Below are positions 33,643 through 41,906 of a stretch of DNA of 46,386 bases, piece by piece. A program made the translations under genes and the position numbers. The notes beneath the pieces were generated by a model. That model made no database searches and was not told where the DNA came from. It saw nothing but the letters and a program-made list of their open reading frames with translations. Each line of letters opens with the position of its first letter. Positions within the stretch are counted from its first letter, which is position 1. This stretch comes from Omnitrophica WOR_2 bacterium RBG_13_41_10 (GTDB lineage: Bacteria; Omnitrophota; Gorgyraeia; Gygaellales; Profunditerraquicolaceae), in assembly GCA_001805465.1 (NCBI GenBank), contig MHGH01000013.1, forward strand, positions 53,631-100,016. The letters run 5' to 3'.

Positions 33643-33801
33643 CTAAAATAATGTGTATATAAACGGAGCAACTGCACTACTTTGGGTAAAGAAAATCAGA
33701 AAGCCCAGCAATAAAAGCACAACGATAATCGGAGTTAACCACCATTTTTTACGTATCCGTAAAAAGTCCCAAAGTTCTTTTAAAATAGCTAATTTACCCA
33801 T
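33643..33801 (-). CDS. DUF5989-type small membrane protein (52 residues)
   Basis: The short frame MGKLAILKELWDFLRIRKKW continues WLTPIIVVLLLLGFL and ends FTQSSAVAPFIYTLF. It has a basic amphipathic start and one strong membrane helix (about residues 22-39). This is the pattern of DUF5989, commonly found beside SxtJ and carbamoyltransferase genes. A clear Shine-Dalgarno sequence (AAGGAGA) lies just upstream of the ATG, and it follows the SxtJ gene by 14 bp. Function is unknown, though a partner role for the SxtJ protein is likely from its conserved neighbourhood. Confidence 0.85.
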   Translation of the reverse strand: MGKLAILKELWDFLRIRKKWWLTPIIVVLLLLGFLIFFTQSSAVAPFIYTLF

Positions 33802-33815
33802 GCTATCTCTCCTTT

Positions 33816-34217
33816 TTAAAATTGCCTTTCGTAATCTGATACGTTGAATACCTTAGCTTCTTTCTTGTGCCAATAAGAGTCTCTATTCTTGTCAATTTTT
33901 CTATCTAATAAATCCTTCCCTAATAATCTAAGTACTATACTCATAGGCGTTAAAACCAGGTAAAACATAATAATTAAAATCAGCCTAGTATTTATCCAAC
34001 CTAAGATAAAGGCTAGTTTCATCCATAAAATATATACCGGCTTCAATAAATTTGTCATAATAAACGCGAAAATAAAAAACAGAATAGAAACACTTAAGGT
34101 TGCAAAGATACCCTGTTTATGCCTGAAAAGAATAAAAAATGTTATTACAGCAAAGGCAATACCCATAGTGATGCCAAATTTTCTTAAATCCTTCGTATCT
34201 AGATTATAATCTTGCAT
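33816..34217 (-). CDS. SxtJ family membrane protein
   Basis: The 133-residue protein starts with KDLRKFGITMGIAFAVITFF and has about three or four membrane segments, with the WMKLAFILGWINTRLILIIM segment near the middle. This matches the SxtJ family, named after a protein of the saxitoxin cluster and usually encoded with a carbamoyltransferase. The gene is 2 bp after the carbamoyltransferase stop and 14 bp before the DUF5989 gene, the standard arrangement. Biochemical role is not established; anchoring the carbamoyltransferase near the membrane is an inference. Confidence 0.87.
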   Translation of the reverse strand: MQDYNLDTKDLRKFGITMGIAFAVITFFILFRHKQGIFATLSVSILFFIFAFIMTNLLKPVYILWMKLAFILGWINTRLILIIMFYLVLTPMSIVLRLLGKDLLDRKIDKNRDSYWHKKEAKVFNVSDYERQF

Positions 34218-34219
34218 AA

Positions 34220-36037
34220 TTAATCCAATTCAAATACTTCCTGCCATTTAATATCTTTTTTTATCGGCTTCTGTTCTTTTTTATTTAATAAGAAACACCC
34301 CATTATTAAATAATCCATATCCGTCCTCATAAAACACCTAAAAGCGTCTTGCGGGCTACAGACTAAGGGTTCCCCCCTCACATTAAATGAGGTATTAATA
34401 ATCACCGGACAATTTGTTTTCTTATAAAACGAATTAATCATATCGTAATAAAGTGCGTGGTCCTGGCGCCTTATAGTTTGAATTCTAGCCGAATAATCAA
34501 CATGGGTAACTGCCGGTATTTGCGAGCGCATCACTTTTAATTTATCGAATCCGCTTAAATTTGCTGCAGCATTATCGCCTTCTACCCGCTTGTCGGATTT
34601 AACCGGCGCTACCAAAAGCATATAAGGGCTATCTGCTTCTAAGTCAAACCAGTCACAAACACATTCCCTAAGCACCGTAGGAGCAAAGGGCCGAAAAGAT
34701 TCTCGATACTTAATCTTTAGATTCATCCTTGATTGCATTTGGGGATTACGGGCATCGCCAATAATACTCCTTGCGCCTAAGGCGCGGGGCCCAAATTCTA
34801 GCTGCCCCTGAAACCAGCCGATTACCCTGTCTTGGATAATCAAGTCTGATACGATATCCGGTATCTCTAAATAAGACAGTTTCTTATATGGCATCCCTTC
34901 TTTGAGAAGATAATTTTCAATAGCGTCATCGTTATAAGACGGTCCTAAAAAAGACCCCCTTTGCTTATCATTTTTATTATCCGTGATTCTTTTATTCTTT
35001 AAATATTTATGCCATACCAGAAGCGCTGCTCCTAATGCGCCTCCTGCATCGCCGCTGGCAGGCTGTATCCAAATCTCTTTAAAAGGGCCTTCTCTTAAGA
35101 TTCGGCCGTTACCTACGCAATTTAAAGCTACCCCTCCTGCCAAACAAAGATTATCCTGACCGGTAATTTTATGCACATAACGGCTCATGCGCAACATAAT
35201 CTCTTCGGTTACCAGTTGAATAGAAGCGGCGATATCCATATATCTTTGAGTTATTTTTGTTTCGGGTTTTCTCGCGGGGCCGCCAAATAATTTTTCAAAA
35301 CGCCGATTAACCATCTTTAGGCCGTTACCATAACCGAAATATCTCATATTTAATTTGAACGATCCGTCATCTTTTAAGTCGACTAATTCCTTTAAAATTA
35401 AATTAGTATACTTAGGTTTACCATAAGGAGCCAATCCCATTAATTTATATTCGCCGGAATTAACCTTGAAACCTGTATAATAAGTAAATGCTGAGTACAA
35501 TAACCCCAATGAATGAGGAAATCTTAGCGTTTCTAATATCTGGAAGTCATTATGTTTGCCTACGCCTAAACTAGCAGTATCCCATTCTCCCACACCATCC
35601 ATGGTTAGAATAGCCGCTTCGTGAAATGGCGAAGGAAAAAATGCGCTTGCAGCATGAGACTCATGATGTTCGGTAAATAAAATTCTCCCCTTATAACTCA
35701 ACTCTTTACTAATTAATTCGCGAATCCATAGTTTTTGCTTTAACCATAAAGGCATAGCCTGAATAAACTGCCTTATGCCGGAAGGTGCGTAACTAAGATA
35801 GGTTTCTAAAATTCTCTCAAATTTTATTAAAGGCTTGTCATAAAAAACAACAAAGTCTAACTCTGGCGAACTAATATTGCCTTCTTTTAAGCACCAATTT
35901 ATAGCATTAATAGGAAAACTAAAGTCGTGTTTTTTACGCGTAAAGCGCTCTTCCTGTACGGCAGCAATTATCTCGCCATTCTGTACTAAAGATACGGCAC
36001 TATCGTGATAAAAACAAGATATTCCTAAAATATTCAT
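34220..36037 (-). CDS. Carbamoyltransferase (NodU/TobZ/HypF-like family)
   Basis: The 605-residue enzyme transfers a carbamoyl group, from carbamoyl phosphate via carbamoyl-AMP, to a hydroxyl of a sugar or natural product. The N-terminal Kae1-like domain begins MNILGISCFYHDSAVSLVQN and carries the metal motif HHESHAA (H124, H125, H128). The YrdC-like C-terminal domain includes QLEFGPRALGARSIIGDARN and NTSFNVRGEPLVCSP. All family hallmarks are present. The ATG is preceded by GGAG (36048-36045) which lies inside a GC-rich hairpin, so translation may be structure-controlled. It leads the SxtJ-DUF5989-radical SAM run. The substrate is presumably a glycan or lipid-linked intermediate. Confidence 0.92.
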   Translation of the reverse strand: MNILGISCFYHDSAVSLVQNGEIIAAVQEERFTRKKHDFSFPINAINWCLKEGNISSPELDFVVFYDKPLIKFERILETYLSYAPSGIRQFIQAMPLWLKQKLWIRELISKELSYKGRILFTEHHESHAASAFFPSPFHEAAILTMDGVGEWDTASLGVGKHNDFQILETLRFPHSLGLLYSAFTYYTGFKVNSGEYKLMGLAPYGKPKYTNLILKELVDLKDDGSFKLNMRYFGYGNGLKMVNRRFEKLFGGPARKPETKITQRYMDIAASIQLVTEEIMLRMSRYVHKITGQDNLCLAGGVALNCVGNGRILREGPFKEIWIQPASGDAGGALGAALLVWHKYLKNKRITDNKNDKQRGSFLGPSYNDDAIENYLLKEGMPYKKLSYLEIPDIVSDLIIQDRVIGWFQGQLEFGPRALGARSIIGDARNPQMQSRMNLKIKYRESFRPFAPTVLRECVCDWFDLEADSPYMLLVAPVKSDKRVEGDNAAANLSGFDKLKVMRSQIPAVTHVDYSARIQTIRRQDHALYYDMINSFYKKTNCPVIINTSFNVRGEPLVCSPQDAFRCFMRTDMDYLIMGCFLLNKKEQKPIKKDIKWQEVFELD

Positions 36038-36043
36038 AATGAA

Positions 36044-36078
36044 GCTCCGCGGGCTTGGAGCCCGCGGTTTTGCGGAGC
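36044..36078 (-). promoter_or_regulatory. GC-rich double palindrome covering the carbamoyltransferase Shine-Dalgarno site
   Basis: Two pairings are mutually exclusive: CCGCGGGCT (36047-36055) with AGCCCGCGG (36059-36067), and GCTCCGC (36044-36050) with GCGGAGC (36072-36078). The gene's GGAG (36048-36045, 7 nt before the ATG) is in both stems. The block is much richer in G+C than its surroundings, so it may be a mobile palindrome that landed at the ribosome site. Confidence 0.7.
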
Positions 36079-36106
36079 GAAATATTAAAGCGACTCAATT
36101 GTTCAC

Positions 36107-36126
36107 CCGCACCCTACAGGGTGCGG
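36107..36126. repeat. Palindrome with 9-bp stem, GC-rich (REP-like)
   Basis: CCGCACCCT at 36107-36115 pairs exactly with AGGGTGCGG at 36118-36126. The T-run (36127-36130) is on the plus-strand side and no plus-strand gene ends here, so it is not a terminator for a visible gene. It is close to the hairpin at 36044-36078 and in the leader of the carbamoyltransferase gene. Confidence 0.65.
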
Positions 36127-36182
36127 TTTTCTGGCCGCGAATGTATAAAATAGCTTTTGTTATTAACTCTAATTATTCTAGA

Positions 36183-36208
36183 GGGTTATAGAGAAACAAT
36201 TATAACCC
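36183..36208. repeat. Short inverted repeat, AT-rich
   Basis: GGGTTATA (36183-36190) and TATAACCC (36201-36208) form an exact 8-bp stem with a 10-nt loop, upstream of the carbamoyltransferase gene. It could be an operator or a weak hairpin. Confidence 0.4.
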
Positions 36209-36278
36209 AGAATGCCATATTTGTCTATTTAAAATAAATTCTTTTATTGCCAAAAATTTTTAGTTAGATTTTACGTTC

Positions 36279-36549
36279 CTTACGTCTATTTATAGTAGAG
36301 TAAAAATCATTGCGAAGGTACTTAGTTTTGGCCTGTTGGGGATAGAAGCATATTCCATCGAAATAGAAGTAGATGCCTCAAGGGGCCTACCCACAGCAAG
36401 CTTGGTAGGGAGCGGATTAAATCCGCGATTAAAAACTCCGGGGTTAGTTAGCCGGGGCGAGAACATCAAAAGAGGGCATATTTCTGAGGCGATCTAGTAC
36501 AGGAGTATGGATAGAGTAGGCTAATCTTTTTTATTATAATAGACGTAAG
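36279..36549. ncRNA. Candidate structured RNA or small cryptic element bounded by 12-bp inverted repeats
   Basis: CTTACGTCTATT (36279-36290) and AATAGACGTAAG (36538-36549) are exact inverted repeats enclosing 271 bp without an open reading frame. Further nested pairings exist: GTACTTAG (36318-36325) with CTAGTAC (36494-36500, one bulge), and GCCT (36331-36334) with AGGC (36487-36490). Local hairpins pair 36386-36391 with 36404-36409, 36412-36417 with 36421-36426, and 36436-36441 with 36452-36457. The nesting fits a folded RNA; the repeats also fit a tiny mobile element. I do not recognise tmRNA, RNase P or SRP RNA signatures. Strand is undecided. Confidence 0.35.
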
Positions 36550-36585
36550 AAGTGAGGAAATCTAAGGGGTTTTAAATTATTTAGC

Positions 36586-37512
36586 TTATTTTTTAAGAAA
36601 GATAGCTCCGATAAAGTTTTCCTCAGGAGCTATATCAACGAGCTCATCGTTTCCATACAGAGAAAGTCCCGAAGGATTAATTATTTCTTCAAATAGTTTG
36701 TGTCTATACCCAAATCTCAATCCTTTATCAGATATAAGCACTTTCCTATTGTGGTCATAATCAACAGTAATGCCTACTATGCCACCTGGTTTTAATACGC
36801 GCCTGACCTCCCTCATCATTCTGCGGCGAACACCTGACGATAAATGCTCTATTGTGCATATTGAAAAAACACGGTCGAAGCTAGCATCGGGAAACGGGAT
36901 TGATCTTGCAATGTCTCTATCAATTGCTTCCACATCCCATTTCATTTTTTTTGCTACATAATTTGTATTATATATTGTACCGCAACAGCACCAATCGTTA
37001 TCGATTACTTTTACGGAACATCCTAAGCTCGCTAAATAAAATACGAAGGCAGTCGAAGCACCTCCGAGATCCAACGCCCTATGCTCTGCCTTGACTTGGG
37101 AATGGTAAAAAACCCAAGCGTTTTCCCATAATTTTCTTCTTTCGGATTCGGGCGTATACATTCTTTTAACGAACGTTCCTGCGGAAGAAGTATAGCGCAA
37201 GTTTTTTGACCGAAGCAACTCTTTAAGAGACTCAATGTTATCCACGACTTTTTTTATTTCAGGGGAAGATAAATCTTCTTCAATCCACATTCCGCTTTTG
37301 TTAATAACCTCCTTGCGATTAATTTTAGATAAGCCAGACGGTGATGTAAAAGCATTGAGTCCGTCGGGGATAATGTCTATTGGACCTTTTTTTGTGGCTT
37401 TATATTCGTTTAGGCGAACGCCAGTTTGGCGTTTTAACTTACGAATCTTGCAGAATATTCTGTAATATAGGGGTATATAATTGGGAAATTCCTCATTTTT
37501 GTTTTTTTTCAT
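36586..37512 (-). CDS. SAM-dependent methyltransferase, class I
   Basis: I take the ATG at 37512 (308 residues, MKKNKNEEFPNYIPLYYRIF), which has AGGA upstream; an in-frame TTG at 37533 would add seven residues. The SAM-binding glycine loop is LDLGGAST near residue 148, followed by VKVIDND, and the post-II FDRVFSICTIEHL, then the methyltransferase-11 style MREVRRVLKPGGIVGITVDY. The first 140 residues form an extra N-terminal region not recognised. Substrate is probably a sugar or lipid-linked intermediate of the surrounding island. It is divergent from the SGNH gene across a 74-bp gap. Confidence 0.82.
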   Translation of the reverse strand: MKKNKNEEFPNYIPLYYRIFCKIRKLKRQTGVRLNEYKATKKGPIDIIPDGLNAFTSPSGLSKINRKEVINKSGMWIEEDLSSPEIKKVVDNIESLKELLRSKNLRYTSSAGTFVKRMYTPESERRKLWENAWVFYHSQVKAEHRALDLGGASTAFVFYLASLGCSVKVIDNDWCCCGTIYNTNYVAKKMKWDVEAIDRDIARSIPFPDASFDRVFSICTIEHLSSGVRRRMMREVRRVLKPGGIVGITVDYDHNRKVLISDKGLRFGYRHKLFEEIINPSGLSLYGNDELVDIAPEENFIGAIFLKK

Positions 37513-37586
37513 GAACCGTTTCCTATTTCGCAAAAGCTTACGTATATTTTATGCTAACTTATTAATTATATCACTTCCAATTCAAA

Positions 37587-38732
37587 ATGATAGAGGATTT
37601 AGTAAGTAAGTTCTTGATATTAGTTGCAAAATATTATATAATTTTTCCTATGATACTAAGACTAGTCACAAAAATCTCCATAAGTATTCTGATTGGTTTA
37701 ATCTTTTTAGAATTAACTATCAGAGTAGGCTTAATTTTTCTGCCAAACTTAATGCCTCCTATACAGTTCGGCGGAGCTCATCCGCGAAATTTAATTATTC
37801 CTGATAAAGAACTGGGGTATCTACTAAACCCGAATTTTCATTGTAAAGAAACAAATGACTACAAAGAATACCATATTGATATAAAAATAAGTTCTCAGGG
37901 GCTACGTGATTATGAACACGAATTATCAAAAGATGTCTATCGTATACTAGCGATAGGAGACTCTTACACCTTTGGAGAAGGGGTTGAATTAAACGATGCG
38001 TACTTAAGCGTCCTGGAAGAAAAACTTAAAAACGAATATGGTCAGAAAAATATAGAGATCATTAAAGTGGGTATACCCGGATATGGCACAAAACAAGAAG
38101 TTGGTTTGTTAAAGAGGCTGATTCCGATTTTTAAACCAAAGGTTGTAATAATGGGGCTCCTACCCCAAGAAACTATCCGTTTAGAAACACCGTATACCTA
38201 TTGTTACGGCTATATTGTCGAAAGTAATAAATTAAATAGGTTATATTTGGTCTCTGGAAAATTATATAGTTCCCGTGCTAAAAACCGTTTTTGGGGAAAA
38301 CTGGATGCAATAATAAAACACTACTACCTTACCCCGCAATTTATGCAGGCAAGGTTTAAATATCTTAGGAATAAATTAAAAAAACATAAAACGGAAAGTG
38401 AAAATATAACTTCCGCAGATTATCTAAAGCAAAAACATGCATCGCTTTTTGCTTTATTGCAAGATTTTAAAGAAACTTGCCTTTTGCATAATGCCCAGCC
38501 TATTATTATTTTAATAGACAGTAACCCCATAGAAGATAATTTTATTATCCAATTTACTAAAGATATAGGCATTCCTACTTTAAGCTTATATCCTTTTTTC
38601 AAAGAACTATCCGATAAAAATATTCCTTATCATTTTTCACATGATAAACATTGGAATGCAACCGGACATAAAACCGCAGCATCAGCTATTTTTAAGTTCT
38701 TATCTAGCAATAATATTATTGAAAAAGATTAA
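37587..38732 (+). CDS. Membrane-anchored SGNH/GDSL-type hydrolase
   Basis: This is the only plus-strand gene found. The 381-residue protein has an N-terminal membrane segment (about residues 22-52) and an SGNH domain: LAIGDSYTFGEGVE with S126 in block I, and a late HDKHWNATGH (D353, H355) as block V. It resembles envelope SGNH hydrolases/O-acetyl transferases that act on glycans in the periplasm. The upstream part lacks a clear Shine-Dalgarno sequence, so an internal ATG at 37650 is an alternative start. It converges on the membrane glycosyltransferase at 38738 with only 5 bp between stops. Such hydrolases often accompany SxtJ/DUF5989/carbamoyltransferase genes. Confidence 0.82.
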   Translation: MIEDLVSKFLILVAKYYIIFPMILRLVTKISISILIGLIFLELTIRVGLIFLPNLMPPIQFGGAHPRNLIIPDKELGYLLNPNFHCKETNDYKEYHIDIKISSQGLRDYEHELSKDVYRILAIGDSYTFGEGVELNDAYLSVLEEKLKNEYGQKNIEIIKVGIPGYGTKQEVGLLKRLIPIFKPKVVIMGLLPQETIRLETPYTYCYGYIVESNKLNRLYLVSGKLYSSRAKNRFWGKLDAIIKHYYLTPQFMQARFKYLRNKLKKHKTESENITSADYLKQKHASLFALLQDFKETCLLHNAQPIIILIDSNPIEDNFIIQFTKDIGIPTLSLYPFFKELSDKNIPYHFSHDKHWNATGHKTAASAIFKFLSSNNIIEKD

Positions 38733-38737
38733 AAAAA

Positions 38738-40783
38738 TTATTTAACTAAGGAATAAACCTTGACCCTGCTATTGCTAAAGACAAGCCTAAACATCTGCGG
38801 GTGTTCGCTGGCCCATTTATCTTCTATAGGAAAGCCCTCAAGAGCATCGGGTTCCCTATCGCAAGGAAGCGACTGCATAATAAAAAGATAATCGATTGCC
38901 TCTTTCCTTAAATTATCCCTCCAGTTTAAAAAAACTTTTTCTCGACGATATAAGCCATCCGGATAATAATGCGGAAGGCTTGGTTTATTATTTACAGAAA
39001 TATAAAAAACGCTATTTTTTATTTTCCTACCGAAAAGAGGGTAAAAATTAATTCGACCAGCATATGCAATCCTAGAGCCTATAGCACTATTTTCGTTCAT
39101 CCATTTCCAGCCTCTCCCCACATCCCGGTCTTCGGATTCCTTACCTATAAATAAAAGCTCATAACGGTTGAACTCTTGGCTATCATATTGAATACTTAGA
39201 AACCATAAAACAAAAATGATGCTGAGTAAAAATAAAACTAAAAAAAATAATTTCAAATTTTTTGATATTTTATTTTTAAATTTATTATATAGAAAAAAGA
39301 TAAGGTATATAAATAAAGATAAAATTAACGAAACAACTAACTGGATATGGCCGCAGAATTCACCAAAAGAAGTTAATACGCTCACCACCCCCATAGAGCG
39401 TATGAACTTAGGGCCCCATTTAAATTGGTTTAAGAATAAAGCCGCACAAATAAAACTTACAGCAAAATAAGGAAATAAGTACCTCGGAAAATATATTTTA
39501 ATACAAAATAAAAAAACAAGAAACATAAAAACAGGTATAATAAAAATAAGGAGGAATTTTACTAAGGGTTTAAACTTTTTGCGTAAAATTGGCGAAAGAA
39601 CCAATGGTAGGATTGTTGCGGGAAGAATAAAAATAAAAAGCTGCGAGCCTAGGCCTTCCCCAAAAAGTAATTCATCCCAATTAAGATATTTAATAGAGTA
39701 ATACGGGGCCATGGTCTGTTTATCTAAGTATCCGGGAAGAATTGTCTTGCCCAAAAATGTAACTTTGAAGGGATAAAGAAAATTACCGGTTAAAAAATAC
39801 GATTTTATATAAGAATAGCTGCCAAATAAAAATATAAAAAATATGATTATAAATATCCCGCATATTTTTTTAGATGCATTCGCTTTGGCTTTTAAATAAA
39901 TATACAAAAATAATGGCATTAACCCAATAGACCAAAAAATATTATGCCTTTTGATCCCTAAGAATATGCCGAAGGAAATCCCGAACAGAACTGCATTTTT
40001 TAAACTAAATCGTTCGCAGAGGAGCATAAAATTTAAACACAGTAGAAATACCGCCGCACAGATAATATCAATATAAGCCCCATCTTCAATATGTTTAAAT
40101 ACATTCGGTATTAATGCCCATAAAAAAGCTATGAGCAACGCATCTCTGGAGGCCAGATTAAATTTTTTCAAAATAGAATAAATCGCTAAAATTGCTATAA
40201 AATAAAACAGAACTTGACCGATATTAGCTAAAAATGCGTTACGAAATGGTAACATTAACCAATAGAAAAATAATTCCCCATTAATCGGAAAATAAGGCAT
40301 GCCATTAGCCAGTAAATTTCCGTAGACTCCAAAGACAAGCATAGGATTATAGAGATCTCCTCTTTTCATCCATGTGGCAGGATAACTAAGGTGATATGCT
40401 AATGCATCGGCTCCATAAGGCGGCCGGTTTAAGTTTATCCATATTTTTAGAGCAAAAAATCCTAAAAAAATTGAAATAGCAAAAAGCAAAATTTTACTTT
40501 GGAAGATAAAACTAAAATCTAAACGATAAGAAAGCGGTGTAAGTGATTTTCTTTTAAGTATAGAAAATGCTACTAATAAAATTAAAGTGTGTAATAGGAG
40601 TATGTTGGTAGGGAATAATACTCCGAAAATTCCTAAAACTAACTCCACCAAGATAATTTCCATAAAAAAGAACAAAAACCAGATTAACATAAAATCTGCA
40701 AGCCTTTCTTTTGAATAAAATGTACGTGTCCAAAAGAACGCGCTTAAAATTACTGTAAGGTTACCTAGAATAAAAAGTAACAT
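38738..40783 (-). CDS. Large polytopic membrane protein, GT39/ArnT-like (GT-C), paralogue of 30760-32631
   Basis: The 681-residue protein has about twelve to fourteen membrane segments and a soluble C-terminal domain after about residue 560. The first large loop NRPPYGADALAYHLSYPATW corresponds to the acidic loop of the 623-residue paralogue. The C-terminal domains share IAYAGR, the HYYP segment, and an ending with PxEDxW and HPxxFxLVF. GT-C enzymes use polyprenyl-phosphate sugars on the periplasmic side. It is 1 bp after the radical SAM gene at 40785 in transcription order, but with opposite orientation to the SGNH gene. Confidence 0.7.
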   Translation of the reverse strand: MLLFILGNLTVILSAFFWTRTFYSKERLADFMLIWFLFFFMEIILVELVLGIFGVLFPTNILLLHTLILLVAFSILKRKSLTPLSYRLDFSFIFQSKILLFAISIFLGFFALKIWINLNRPPYGADALAYHLSYPATWMKRGDLYNPMLVFGVYGNLLANGMPYFPINGELFFYWLMLPFRNAFLANIGQVLFYFIAILAIYSILKKFNLASRDALLIAFLWALIPNVFKHIEDGAYIDIICAAVFLLCLNFMLLCERFSLKNAVLFGISFGIFLGIKRHNIFWSIGLMPLFLYIYLKAKANASKKICGIFIIIFFIFLFGSYSYIKSYFLTGNFLYPFKVTFLGKTILPGYLDKQTMAPYYSIKYLNWDELLFGEGLGSQLFIFILPATILPLVLSPILRKKFKPLVKFLLIFIIPVFMFLVFLFCIKIYFPRYLFPYFAVSFICAALFLNQFKWGPKFIRSMGVVSVLTSFGEFCGHIQLVVSLILSLFIYLIFFLYNKFKNKISKNLKLFFLVLFLLSIIFVLWFLSIQYDSQEFNRYELLFIGKESEDRDVGRGWKWMNENSAIGSRIAYAGRINFYPLFGRKIKNSVFYISVNNKPSLPHYYPDGLYRREKVFLNWRDNLRKEAIDYLFIMQSLPCDREPDALEGFPIEDKWASEHPQMFRLVFSNSRVKVYSLVK

Positions 40784-40784
40784 T

Positions 40785-41906
40785 TTATGCCTCTTTTGCC
40801 TTTATTTCTTCAATAATACCCAAGAGCTCATTGTATTCATAAGGCTTTCTTCGGGAATTCTGCATCCTTATGCCATCCATTGCTCTCTCCATGAAGACCT
40901 TTACATCATTACAAAAATAAGTTACCTCCGGATAACAACCATACATACAGCCGCTACATTTATTCACCATATCCCTGATAGAATTTATAAATTCTTTAGA
41001 CCGGAATTTCTGCACAAAGTCATCCTCCAACATAGAAATAGATGTAGGTATATCTACGCAGGGAAGAAAATTTCCGGCAGGGCTGATAGAAAAATACAAA
41101 AATGGGCTATCACAATGCCAATTTACCTGACCACTTTTTAAAAATTCCTTGCTTTCAGATAAGAAACGATAAGAATTGTAAACATTAAACCCTTCCCTTT
41201 TCATCTCTACAATTTTGGCGTATATTCTGTCTAAAACTTCGTATTCTTGAGTGTTAAACCTAAAATCCGGGGCATCTTTTCTGACAATAAACTTATCGTT
41301 ACTGCCGGATATATGTACCGGTATAAGCGAAATATAAAATCCTATTCTTGTAGCAAACTCTATTAATTTAGGAACCTCTTCTATATTCTTTTTGGACACT
41401 ACCGTATTTATTCCTGAAATATTTCCCTTTTTGGGCAGATACTGTGAGAACAAAGCAATACCCTGAATTATTTTATCCCAAGAACCATTGACGCTGGTTA
41501 TCTCATCGTATTTTTTAGCATCAAAAGAATCAAAGGAAATCGTTACCTCCTTTAATCCTGCATCAGTTAGCTCTTTAACTTTGCTTTCGTTGATTAATAT
41601 GCCGTTGGTCTGTAACCTAACCTCAAGCCCTCTTCTAGCAAACAATCTAATGATTTCGGCAAGGTCATTTCTTAATAACGGCTCTCCTCCTGTAAGGATT
41701 AATATAGCGACATCTAACTCCTTCAAGATACCAGCTAATCTTTCTATTTCGGGTAAACCCAGCTCTTGTTCCGCCTTTCGGGAATCTAAAGCACTGCACA
41801 TACTACACCTTAAATTACACCTATTGCTTACGGCGAACTGCACGTAAATAGGCACTTTTTTAGTTAAGGCACCCTTAAGCATCAGTAATTTAGTTCTGGC
41901 TTTCAA
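40785..41906 (-). CDS. Radical SAM protein with SPASM/auxiliary cluster region
   Basis: The 373-residue protein carries CNLRCSMC (C30, C34, C37), the LILTGGEPLLRNDL glycine strand and RLQTNGILI. C-terminal cysteines in NWHCDSPFLYFSISPAGNFL, PCVDIP, KCSGCMYGC and YFCND fit auxiliary [4Fe-4S] sites. The start is TTG at 41906 with GAGG at good spacing; an ATG nine codons in lacks a ribosome site. It overlaps the DUF457-like gene by 17 bp. Substrate unknown, possibly a sugar, lipid or peptide of the envelope island. Confidence 0.84.
   Translation of the reverse strand: MKARTKLLMLKGALTKKVPIYVQFAVSNRCNLRCSMCSALDSRKAEQELGLPEIERLAGILKELDVAILILTGGEPLLRNDLAEIIRLFARRGLEVRLQTNGILINESKVKELTDAGLKEVTISFDSFDAKKYDEITSVNGSWDKIIQGIALFSQYLPKKGNISGINTVVSKKNIEEVPKLIEFATRIGFYISLIPVHISGSNDKFIVRKDAPDFRFNTQEYEVLDRIYAKIVEMKREGFNVYNSYRFLSESKEFLKSGQVNWHCDSPFLYFSISPAGNFLPCVDIPTSISMLEDDFVQKFRSKEFINSIRDMVNKCSGCMYGCYPEVTYFCNDVKVFMERAMDGIRMQNSRRKPYEYNELLGIIEEIKAKEA

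Noticed and set aside
36107..36130. Rho-independent terminator (hairpin followed by TTTT) on the plus strand
   Set aside because: No plus-strand gene ends here; all nearby genes read on the minus strand, where the U-run would be on the wrong side.
36279..36549. tmRNA, RNase P RNA or SRP RNA in the large gap
   Set aside because: Expected core sequences (tmRNA tRNA-like ends, GAGGAAAGUCC of RNase P, the SRP GGAAGG region) were not found on either strand.
36586..37533. TTG start of the methyltransferase at 37533
   Set aside because: The ATG at 37512 has a Shine-Dalgarno-like AGGA upstream and no conserved residues precede it.
37587..37650. Internal ATG at 37650 as true start of the SGNH protein
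   Set aside because: Not decisive: neither start has a good Shine-Dalgarno; the longer form was kept and the alternative noted.
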